Program-made: the position numbers and the translations under genes
Notes under the pieces: generated by a model
The model's input: only the letters and a program-made list of their open reading frames with translations
The model's database searches: none
Told to the model about the DNA's origin: nothing
Origin: Dichotomocladium elegans
Lineage: Eukaryota > Mucoromycota > Mucoromycetes > Mucorales > Lichtheimiaceae
Reading direction: 5' to 3'
NCBI GenBank assembly: GCA_025716815.1
Contig: JAIXMN010000002.1
Coordinates: forward strand, 372,001 to 436,000
DNA length: 64,000 bases
Shown here: positions 47,574 to 56,903 of the stretch, piece by piece
Position numbering within the stretch: position 1 is the stretch's first letter
How the letters are laid out: every line of letters begins with the position of its first letter

Positions 47574-48462
47574 ATGAAGCGCAACAGTACCACCGTTGAT
47601 ACAACGCTTGCGGCTATCATTTTTGGAGCTGCCGTCCTCTTGAGTCATATGGCAACTGCCCAGGGCGATGCTGTTGGCGCTGGTGTTGGCATAGCGTTGA
47701 ACGACACCTCTGTGGTCGCCCCAGAGCCTACAGCGTCGACAGCAATGCAGCCCACGTCAACGACAACAGCGAGTTGTGCCGCCCAGACTGTGTAAGTTCG
47801 TAATCAGATGCCTCCAAGAGAATGCTGCTCTGACAAGCATTGAATCCAGGTTTGATCAATGCAAGCAAAATGAGGACAATTATCTCCATACCTGTAAACA
47901 AGAAGGTAGGACGCTCATCCGCATGACGATCTTGAGCCAATGGGATTGACCCTGCGAGCGTGCTTTTTTTTTATATCGGTTAGACTATGCGTGTCTTTGC
48001 AGAGTAAGCCTGTCCCTACTTCCTTCCCTTATGAGGGCGACGGCATAGTTGTACCTGTACTGAGCCGAACAAACTTTTATAATAGTGGCAGACGGCCAAG
48101 GTGTCTTGTTGGGATACCTGTCCGGAGGATACCGAGAAAGAAGCGCAGAAATCGTTGATGACGTCGTACTGCTCGCATCCTGGAGCAAATGTGTATGATA
48201 AATAGATCGAAGCACAGCAACAAATGAACCTTGTGCCTAACTTTATTTTCATAGAACGGTGTCGACTAGTAGCTGGCTTCCTATAAGTTCATCGGTGGTG
48301 TCTTCCGTTGCCAGCACAACCAATGCAGTCATTCCTCCTACCGCGGGTCCTACAACGAGTAGCGCATCAGGATTTGCAACCTCGTACGCCTCTCAAGCCG
48401 TCTTCACAAGTGGCATTGCCAGCTGTCTCGGCATTCTTGCTGGGCTTTATATGCTTCAATAG
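47574..48462 (+). CDS. Cys-rich GPI-type surface protein, third type
   Basis: 202 residues from five exons (47574-47791, 47850-47905, 47984-48003, 48086-48192, 48255-48462), all phases consistent. Hydrophobic signal IIFGAAVLLSHMATAQG, Thr/Ala-rich linker, then a Cys domain ASCAAQTVFDQC, NYLHTCKQEDYACLCRWQTA, KVSCWDTCPED and SYCSHPGANVT. The pattern with DYxCLC and CW..CP resembles a common fungal GPI-protein domain. A Ser/Thr/Pro-rich stalk follows, then the tail FTSGIASCLGILAGLYMLQ, a GPI-like signal. The 20-nt third exon is needed to restore the Cys domain. Distinct from the two shorter Cys-rich proteins at 26-31 kb. Confidence 0.82.
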
Positions 48463-50054
48463 AAGTCCCGAAAGGAGGACGATTGCCTTTTTTCACTTTG
48501 CTGGTGGCTCCTTGTTTGTCATTACATCGCCCTCTCCCCTCCCCCTTCGCACAAGCACACCCACCCACACACACACACACACCCATTTTCTCTCACGCTT
48601 TCATTCTCTCGGTAACTCCCCCCCTCCTTCTTTTTTTTTGCCTCAGCTATTGTACAACAGATACAAAAGCTGATTTTTTTTCACACTCGCTTGCTCTTCC
48701 CTTATCTTCATTGTACGAATTGCCGACGACACACACACACACACACAAACACACTTACTACTATATAGGCAACAAAACGATATATCATCAAAACATCGTT
48801 TGACGATGATATATAAATTATTTTCTATTTCATACCCTGCATTAGCAGCGTTTCCCTTTTTATGTTTATTGATGTCAACGGCTTTATTGTTGCATAAACA
48901 TCAAAGCGACCTTTATCGTCATATAATAAACCGTCGATCGCGAAATCAGGTGACCCGCTATGCCTCCCCCCTTTCCCTTGTTTATTATTGGAAAGAATAA
49001 AAAAAGGCACTTGAACCCGTTCATCATGGCTGCGGTTTATCTTTTAATAGAAGCGAGAGAAAGAGGCGGTTGTATGCGAGGTGCATGCCCTAATCTTCTG
49101 CTCGTTCTCGTCCCCGCCGCCCAAACCCGGTACACAAAGATAGGCACGCACACACCATCAGACTCCAAAAATAAACCTTCTTACCTTCTGGCCACTTCTT
49201 TCCTCCCCAAACATCTCCGACAACGAAGCTTAGCATTACATCGTTGCCACTAGTCACAAACGTCTATTCCGTTGGGATAGCCAAGAGAAGAGTCTGGACC
49301 GGGGTGTTAATTTTTTGACTCAGCCCCGAGGTTTGTTCTTTGTAATGCATTAGCCACTCTTTGTCCCGATCAGAACCATCATGTCTTCATCTGTATATTT
49401 ATATATATCTCCATTCAAACAATGACAGATCTCGTGAGACTGGTACATGACAAGACAAAAAATATTTGCTTTACTATACCGGGAGAAGACTGTTGTAGAA
49501 GATTCCATTGAAGCGTGCGTATATTTTTAGTACCGGAGTCCAACAGGCCACGTCAAAACAAAAAAGAAAACCAGCAATAGGCATGTACGATAGATACACA
49601 TGACAACAAAACGAGAAGATCCTCTTTTGATAATGGCGATCAACCTAAATACCTCCGCCATCCGCACCTCCCTTCTATTCGGCCGGGCCAGCTTGCTATG
49701 AATCAAGTAGGCCGCGCTGTCGTTGGCACGGACGCGCTGGGTTCAAGGCAAAGCTTATGACGTACAGCAATCGCGGAGGATGGGGAACGGGGACGGGGGA
49801 GGGATGTGATGTCGATGAAGAGGAGCAGCGAGTATAATTGTCGGATATAAATCTGTGTGCGTGTGCGTTTGTGTGCCTGTATACGTGTGACAAGAAAGAA
49901 AGAGGCCTTTGGATATATAAACGACCAGCCTCTCGACTTTTTCTTTTCGGCCCTTGTCTGTTCACAACCAAAACTTTTCCTCCCCCAACCTCCCACTTCC
50001 TCCCTCAACCCTCGCCTGAGAAAAAAAGAAAGCAACAAGGCATATCTCTTCCCA
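48463..50054. other. Intergenic, about 1.6 kb, with CA tracts
   Basis: 3' flank of the Cys-rich protein and promoter of the pepsin-like gene. (AC)n runs at about 48,566-48,582 and 48,729-48,756. A CT/CCCT-rich block (49,975-50,020) lies just 5' of the ATG at 50,055. No gene recognised. Confidence 0.45.
48729..48756. repeat. (AC)n microsatellite
   Basis: CA dinucleotide run, with a second shorter one at about 48,566-48,582. Confidence 0.85.
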
Positions 50055-51902
50055 ATGATCCAAAAAGGCGCTCTTTTCTTGTTGGCTTCTACGCTCCTAG
50101 CCCTCCCCGGCCAGGCCGATGCCTTGCAACGCATTCCTCTTCATCGCCGAGCCAACGACGGCACCATGAAAACCGCAGAAATGACTTTCGACGAAGGCTC
50201 CGTAAGTGTCTAGGCGCTGTACGCGTCATTATGTGTGTCTCTGTATGTGTGTTTATGTTTGTGCTTCTTGGCTGCGCACACAAACACACACGGGCCTGGA
50301 GCTGTTCCCCTTAACGCCAACAAAACCTTTGTTTATTGCCTGTAGCTCGTGGGATCTATTAAAATCGGAAGCCCGGCGAAAGAGTATTCGGTGTTGTTCG
50401 ATACTGGTTCTAGCCTGACCTGGGTCCCGTCGACAAAGGTAAGCAAGTCCTTTCTTTTCTGGATGATGACGACAACCACCACGGCAACGACAACGACTAG
50501 TACCACCAACACTACCATCGCACACACAAAATGCTCGCACATGTCCTTACAAAATATTCCACTTGCGCACGCACTATTTTGTAGTGTCACAGCCACGATT
50601 GCAGAGCGTATTCTCAATCCCCCTATGATGCCGAGCAGTCGTCGTCTGCTTTTAGCCTCAATAAAAAACAGTCGATCAAATACGACAACGATTCCTGCAT
50701 CGACGTTGAGCTCTATACGGTAAAATAAATAATCTTCTCTGCGCCCCAGCCGAAGCTAATTGGCCGCGGGACCCTTATCCTTTTAGGAAACCATCACCGT
50801 CGCTGGCCTGACAGTCGAGAACCAGTTGTTTGGTGCCGCTTACAGCGTCAAGAACATTGGCGATGATAAGTACGGTACGTATCATTATCATCTTGTCATA
50901 CATACACTCCACAGGCTCACAATACGTCCGCTCAAATACAGTGGGTTACATCGGCCTTGGCGGCTTCGCTGAGGATGGGTCCACAAACTTTATCAACGAC
51001 GACTCGGAAGATGCTTCTGGTATGTTTGTTGAACACAAGAGAAAAAAATTTCTATTTTTTGCGCATCCCGTCTAACCGACATGTTTACTATTTTTACTCG
51101 TCCTCCAAAAAAGACCTCTCAAAGAGATACTGTAAGTGATACAAATGTTTTTCCTCCTCACTCACGCTCCCCTCTCTCACACACTCTTGTTCACTCTACT
51201 ATCTTAGTTGTGAATTCCTACGGCTTTGCTCAGAATGCATTCCAGAGCTCGTATGGCGTTGGTTCACAGCAGTTCAGCATGGTGACGTACAACTCAAATG
51301 GCTTCTACCAGAAGAAGCGTTCGAACAGCGCCGACGGCGAGTTCATCTTTGGTGGTATTGACCACGAGATCTATGATGGCAGCATTGCTTACTTCCCCCT
51401 GCCCACTTGCGACTATGGCAACTCCCCTTACTGGAAGGCCTCTGTGAGCTGCGTCAGACTAGGCGATGCTGCAGATATTAAACTTGCGCCCAAGTCGCTT
51501 GCTTCGTTTGCCAGTAACGGCTATTACATCACCGGCCCAGCAGAGCAGGTGGATGTGTTACACACCGCCATGGGCGCGCATTATGATAGCGCCTCGGGCA
51601 AATATCTCCTCAAGTGCTGCGATGCCGATGAATTGCCCGATCTCGACATCAGCTTCGACCACTACAAAGTCTCGCTTCCCCACAGCTCCTGGATCAAGAC
51701 TGTGTCCGAGGATGGTGAGTGGTGCGAGGCCCTGATCCGTCCTAACGCCAACGAAAAGGAGTGGTCCCTTGGTGGCGCATTCCTCAACAACTTTTACCAC
51801 ATCTACGATCTTGGTAACAAGCGCACTGGTATCGCCATCCCCAAGGGTAGCAAGACCAACGTCAAGATCACCAAGACCGGTAGCCGTGCCAGCCAGGACT
51901 AA
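50055..51902 (+). CDS. Pepsin-like (A1) secreted protein lacking the second catalytic Asp
   Basis: 417 residues from seven exons (50055-50201, 50346-50438, 50585-50719, 50787-50874, 50942-51019, 51114-51131, 51208-51902). Signal peptide MIQKGALFLLASTLLALPGQ-ADA; a short basic stretch LHRRAND could be a propeptide end. N-lobe: LVGSIKIGSPAKEYSVLFDT then GSSLTWVPS, with the first catalytic Asp intact; flap region around QLFGAAYSV; IGLGG. C-lobe: GEFIFGGIDHEIYDGSIAYF, WKASVSCVRLGD. Where the family has hydrophobic-Phe-Asp-Thr-Gly-Thr-Ser, this protein reads ASFASNGYYITGPAEQVD, so the Asp is Ala. WSLGGAFLNNFYHIYDLGNK (C-terminal block) is normal. It should be folded but proteolytically inactive, perhaps a binding or inhibitory relative. 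The 18-nt exon 6 is unusual. Confidence 0.88.
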
Positions 51903-52822
51903 CTAACTAAATCATACCCTCTCGCTCGCACGTAAACAAAAAAAAAAGTCAATCCTAACTCATTACATTCACTTGCAAGATAACCATGTTGTTCCTAACC
52001 ATCATCATATATACACATCCCATTGCGTTCCTTTCTCCCTTGTAGATTTCTTTGATTCCACTTCCGCCTATTCTTTCCGATGTACACACTCATAAAAGGA
52101 CATCTTTTTCTACTACTCCCCCAAGTAACCTTCCCGCCAATATCCCCTCCTCCTCCCATATTATACACTCCCCGTAAACCAAAGGGAAGGGTAGGAGAGG
52201 GGTGCCACTGTCTTTTGGTCCACCAATGCAACATAACACTGTGAGTTAATAAAAGAATGACCATCGACCACAAGCTTTTTTATTTCTATTCTTTTTCTTT
52301 TTAGGTGAGCGTGTGTATGTGAAACGAGATGTCCGTGAAAGTTGCTATTTTCAGATACTTTGAGCCATTCTGAGCTGACGTGTCCACCTGCTTCTCCCAC
52401 AATCCCCCCCCCCCAACAACCCAATATTTTCTTTTGGGTACTCATGTGGCCCCACAACATTTCCACCCCGTCTTCTTTCGGTCCCTTTTTAATGTCACAC
52501 CTGTGTTGTCTCGCTGTGTGCACGTCTCACCGACAGCATCTCAGGACGTGATAAATGACCTATCCTTTTCCTCCCTGTATATGTGTGGTCTTGTCAAGTT
52601 TGGTTTACTAGATTTTTTTTTGAAATAAATAAATAACTGAGCTTGTCTATATAGTACAGAAAATAAAAAGAAAGAAAAACAAAACGAAGTGGGGAGAGGG
52701 AAAGAGAGAGAGAGAAAAAGAGAAAAGAGAGAAGGGTATATCGGGGGACGGAAGGTGGTGGATGGCGAATGAATTTGCAAATATGTATGTATAGAGAAGG
52801 TACGTTGGAAGAAGAAGATCTT
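51903..52822. other. Convergent intergenic region
   Basis: 3' flanks of the pepsin-like gene (+) and coiled-coil gene (-). Purine-rich run at 52,680-52,735 including (GA)n. No gene recognised. Confidence 0.45.
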
Positions 52823-54598
52823 CTAGACACGGAGTTTCTTCTTCATACCCCGCCAAAAGGTCGCACCTTCCTTTGATCGCAAGGAATGGATGAAGCTCTG
52901 ACGCTTGTCGACATCAATGTCCTTGAATTTTTCATGCATGCGTCGCTCAAATTCCTCGAGATCTTCGGACTGCCACAGATGAAGGTCGTCGATCTCCTTG
53001 GACACAGAGAGCCGTGTCTGGAGCTGTTCCGCAAACTCACGGTATGCGCGCTCCGAGTGATGGTCGTCAAAAAGCACGCTGGAGGCGTTGTCATGGGTGA
53101 TGATCGACGAGGACGAGTAGACCGACGGCGGCGCGTTGTCCGGGATGGACGACGAAGAAACCGGCAGGGGCGGCAAAGGATCCGTCGGTGGCGGTGCGGC
53201 CGGAGGCAGAGGCCCACCCGTATAACGAGCCGTGCGCGGTGCGCGGCCGGTGCTCATGATACTCATTCGATCGTCGTCGTGGTGATGGTGGTGCCGGCAG
53301 CTGCAGCCGCAGGAGCGATGATGATGATGATGACCTTCTTGTTCTTTCTCTTCCAGCTGCCGTCGCATGGCCTCGATTTTTTCTGCAATTTGAGTACGTT
53401 GCACTTCGACCTCAGCCGCGACCTCGCGCAGCGCATCCTGCATCTGCACCAACACATGCCGGCTAGCGTCCTGCTCGTGCTGGACCTTGTGCATGGCGTG
53501 CTGGATGCCCTTTTTGGTACCCGTCAGGGTGTCTATCGCCACCCAAAGCTGGTTAACGGCCTCGCGCGTGCGCTGCAGTTCCTGGATGTCGTCCCGCCTC
53601 TCCAAATCCCGCTGCATCGCGGCAATCATCTGCTCCTGGTACACCACCAGCTCGGCCAATTGCCGCGCCTTGCGCGCCTCCGCCTCCTTCTCGCTAAGCT
53701 GCGCACTCAGTATCTCCTGGACGTGCCTTGCCCATTGCGCATGCTGCTGCTCCGCGTGTTCCGCCCGTCTTACCGCTGCCGCATACTGGCTTTTCAGCTC
53801 CTTTATACGCTGTTGCTGATGCTGGTCTCGTGTTGTTGTTATTGTCGTCGTCATCGATTCGACGTCCATTGAGATCACCGAGTCACGTCGGGGTCGGCTG
53901 TTTTTATTGTTCGAGCCCTCTGAGCCAACGCTGGAGGACAATGGTTGCTGCTGCTCCCGCTCCTGCTCCTGCTCCTGCTGCTGCTGTCGCTGTGGTTGCT
54001 GTTGTTCATCCTGACCACCACCACCATTGCTCAGCTCGGAGCAGGAGTCAGACGGAGGCGGCAACGCTACCGTGCTTACCCAGTGTTCCACACGATCTTG
54101 ATGCTGCGTTCGATAGGCATCCTCGAACATTTCAATTAACTCTCGCTCAATCTCATCAAGCTCAGCTTGCTTTAGGCGCCGAAGGTTCCGCGATGACGCT
54201 GACGACGACGACGACGACACATGGATCGCTGTTGCTCCGCTTCTGCTATGGTAACTGCTGGCGCTGTTGCTACGATGGCTGCGAGCCGATGACCCAAACC
54301 GCATGTCAGGAAAGCTTGACATTGTCGTTGGTCGGTGGTGATGGTGATATGACGTCGAGGACGAGACAGAAGGGGTGGGCGATGGTCCGCTGCTGACTAT
54401 TGTGATCGACTGCGGCTCTTGCGCAAAGCTTCGGCTGATGCCAGAAACCATGGCAAGGCTTTTGATGCGTTGCAATTCTCGATCAACCATCCGCGGTGGT
54501 TTGGAAGGAGATACGGACATGGATATGCTTGTAGGTCGACTTGCCCATTTGATCGGTTGCTTATTCATATCACCATTGCTGTCTACAGAGGATGTCAT
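52823..54598 (-). CDS. Coiled-coil protein with histidine clusters, unknown function
   Basis: 591 residues, one exon from ATG 54598. N-terminus is Ser-rich and disordered, with SKPPRMVDRELQRIKSLAMV and a YHHHHRP run. Residues about 145-170 (LRRLKQAELDEIERELIEMF) form a charged helix. After a poly-Gln/Glu stretch there is a long coiled coil (about 260-415: RIKELKSQYAAAVRRAEHAE, EKEAEARKARQLAELVVYQE, LREVAAEVEVQRTQIAEKIE, MRRQLEEKEQE). Then GHHHHHRSCGCSCRHHHHHD, a Pro-rich linker with GGPLPPAAPPPTDPLPPLPV, and a C-terminal helical region (YREFAEQLQTRLSVSKEIDD, FERRMHEKFKDIDVDKRQSF) ending in a basic FWRGMKKKLRV. Probably a cytoskeletal or polarity scaffold by architecture only; family not recognised. 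Confidence 0.75.
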   Translation of the reverse strand: MTSSVDSNGDMNKQPIKWASRPTSISMSVSPSKPPRMVDRELQRIKSLAMVSGISRSFAQEPQSITIVSSGPSPTPSVSSSTSYHHHHRPTTMSSFPDMRFGSSARSHRSNSASSYHSRSGATAIHVSSSSSSASSRNLRRLKQAELDEIERELIEMFEDAYRTQHQDRVEHWVSTVALPPPSDSCSELSNGGGGQDEQQQPQRQQQQEQEQEREQQQPLSSSVGSEGSNNKNSRPRRDSVISMDVESMTTTITTTRDQHQQQRIKELKSQYAAAVRRAEHAEQQHAQWARHVQEILSAQLSEKEAEARKARQLAELVVYQEQMIAAMQRDLERRDDIQELQRTREAVNQLWVAIDTLTGTKKGIQHAMHKVQHEQDASRHVLVQMQDALREVAAEVEVQRTQIAEKIEAMRRQLEEKEQEGHHHHHRSCGCSCRHHHHHDDDRMSIMSTGRAPRTARYTGGPLPPAAPPPTDPLPPLPVSSSSIPDNAPPSVYSSSSIITHDNASSVLFDDHHSERAYREFAEQLQTRLSVSKEIDDLHLWQSEDLEEFERRMHEKFKDIDVDKRQSFIHSLRSKEGATFWRGMKKKLRV

Positions 54599-55357
54599 CC
54601 TTTCTTTTTTCTCTTTTTCTTTTTTGTTTGTTGTTGTCTGTGCGTGGCGTTCGGAGGAAAAAATAAAAGGACAGAAAGAGAGAAGAAGATGGTTAAAAAA
54701 AGGGGAGCCGCCCACACTTTATCGAACATGGCCTTATTATTTTTTCTTTATTATTTGCTTATTTAATTCAATCGGAGTGATCTGCGACAATGGGTGGCGA
54801 TTTCCCTTGCTCCCTCTCCCTCCCTCCCTCCCTCCCACTCCCTCTCTCCCTTTATTGTTATGGTATAATTTGGATTCATTAACATGCCCGAACCATTTTG
54901 ATCACTGTGACACTAAAAATTAACCCACGCATATTAGATGTGAATGGGCCGGAACAGACAATTCCCCCAATCGGGAGGCAGTACGTAGATAGGAAATGTC
55001 GGTGCGTGCGCTGTCTGCCCTTTCAAAACAAAACAAAAAACCTATTGCTGCTTCGCCGCATACACTTTAAAGACCTTTGGATTATGTTCTCGCAATATTT
55101 GCTTTAAAACCAAAGGAGTGTGCGTACTGATTTTGCCACGAGGTTCTTGCTTTCAGGGGCAACTATATCGAGCCTTTACATCTATAAATAAAATCAAGTG
55201 TACTAAGATTCTAGTTCACGATATGTGTCTTTGTGCGTTCGTTCGTTTTTAACCAAGACACAGCAGAGAGCACACACACACACACGCGCGCGCAGCATAC
55301 AGAGATAGAGAACGTCGTTCTTTCATGCATTTTATTCAAGTTTTAAAACCTGGACAC
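54599..55357. other. 5' flank of the coiled-coil gene and 3' flank of uL16
   Basis: Includes a (CTCC)n tract at about 54,809-54,835 and a (CA)n(CG)n run at about 55,272-55,294. No gene recognised. Confidence 0.5.
54809..54835. repeat. (CTCC)n tract
   Basis: Repeated CTCC tetranucleotides. Confidence 0.8.
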
Positions 55358-56137
55358 TTAAGCACGGCTAGCAGCCTTGAAGTAGTTGTTAAGTTCGCCC
55401 TTGTTGGGAAGGAACTTGACGTAGCAACCGTCGGGCTGGAGACGACCCTCAGCACGGGCCTTGACGTAGTCCTCACGAGAGAGGGGAGTGAAACCCCACT
55501 TCTTGGAGACGATGATCTTCTGCTGACCGGGGAACTTGTACTTGCAGCGTCTCAACGCCTCAATGGCGATGGCCTTATTGGCATCCTTGGTGCGGACAGA
55601 GAAGATGACCTGGCCAATGTTGACACGAGCAACAAGACCTTTTCAAAGAGGAAAAAAAAACGCTTAGTGAGTCAGTCCATGGGGTGGGGGGGATTTAAGC
55701 GCAGAAGCGAGATTTATTTTAGGATAAAAGGGAAGGTGTGGAGAGAGAGAGGGGGGAGTACACTTACCCTGAGGCTTGCCGAAAGCACCACGCATACCGG
55801 TCTGCAATCTATCAGCACCGGCGCACGAAAGCATCTTGTTGATACGGATGACGTGGAAGGGATGGACGCGGATACGCATGTGGAAGGCGTCCTTACCGGC
55901 GGTCTTGACAAAGTACTTGTTGCAGCAAATACGGCCAGCTTCCAAGGCCTCAGCAGAAAGCTGCTCGTACTCGTTGGAGACCAGATGCACACAGAGAGGG
56001 AAGTCATCAACATGGGCCTTCTTGCGACCCAAGTCAAAGATTCTGACCTTGGCGTCAGGGACACCACGGCAGTATCTGCTCTTGGGGTAGGGCTTGTTCT
56101 TGCAGTAACGGTAGCAGCGAGCAGGACGGCGACCCAT
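55358..56137 (-). CDS. RPL10: Large-subunit ribosomal protein uL16 (L10)
   Basis: 60S ribosomal subunit protein near the peptidyl-transferase centre. Two exons (56137-55768 and 55638-55358) give 216 residues, the family length. Sequence starts [20 protein letters not shown] and [20 protein letters not shown], continues [59 protein letters not shown] (the conserved P-site loop), and [38 protein letters not shown]. It ends [10 protein letters not shown]. All blocks present; strongly conserved. The upstream flank has pyrimidine-rich sequence on the coding strand. Confidence 0.98.
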
Positions 56138-56903
56138 TTTTCTAGAAAAAAATGCATTAGCTTGGCTCCACTGGAATTGGCTTCATTCAGCTAGAGACAC
56201 AGGAAACAGCATGCATGGACGGAGAAATAATCTGAATTGGTTGCTGGTATTCTCTCGCTCTCTCGCTCTCTGTGTGTGTATAAGTATGTACGTGCTATGT
56301 GCTGTTGATGCTGTTCTACGCTGTCTTTAGTGCTGAGCTTTAGCCAGAACAATGGGGAAATGCCGCCTTCGGTCTGGCGAGAATAAGGATCGGCTTTCCT
56401 CCATATATCGATATCGTCTGTTCATCCGTTTCTAGAATTCATCCAGGAGACCATACCATCCATCCATTCGATTCATCCGCTTCTCGGATGCTTGGAAAAA
56501 CTCGCACGGGGTCCCCTGTGTCTCTGCTTCATCCAAATAACACTTACACAACTACGAAGTATGGAGGAAGGAAAGTTGCTCAGAGGGCCCGACTCACCTA
56601 CATACACATCTCTCGCTGCTGCTGCAAATTGAATCGCCGACTGTTGGTCGGGGCCGAGCAAAGTTTATTATGCTTGCAAGCACTAACACCCCAACCAAAG
56701 CAGCGTGTCGACTTGTAGGACAACCATCGAATCCGTCATTGACCTAAACTAGAGGTTGTTGCTACCAAGAGAAAAGATACAGAGTGCTTTAGTGAGGTTC
56801 AATGCTACCATTATGTGTGTATCTGTACAAAGTAAGGCCATTATCTAGAATATATACAGCTAGCTAGTTTTTTGTCATTTACATATTCGCACTACTCGTT
56901 GTT
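56138..56903. other. uL16 promoter and 3' flank of the augmin gene
   Basis: (CT)n pieces at about 56,252-56,270 and a direct repeat of GAATTCATCC / GATTCATCCG types near 56,436-56,480. No gene recognised. Confidence 0.45.

Noticed and set aside
52886..53872. 328-codon plus-strand frame opposite the coiled-coil gene
   Set aside because: Antisense shadow of a Gln/Glu/Arg-rich coiled coil; the minus frame has coherent heptads and an ATG.
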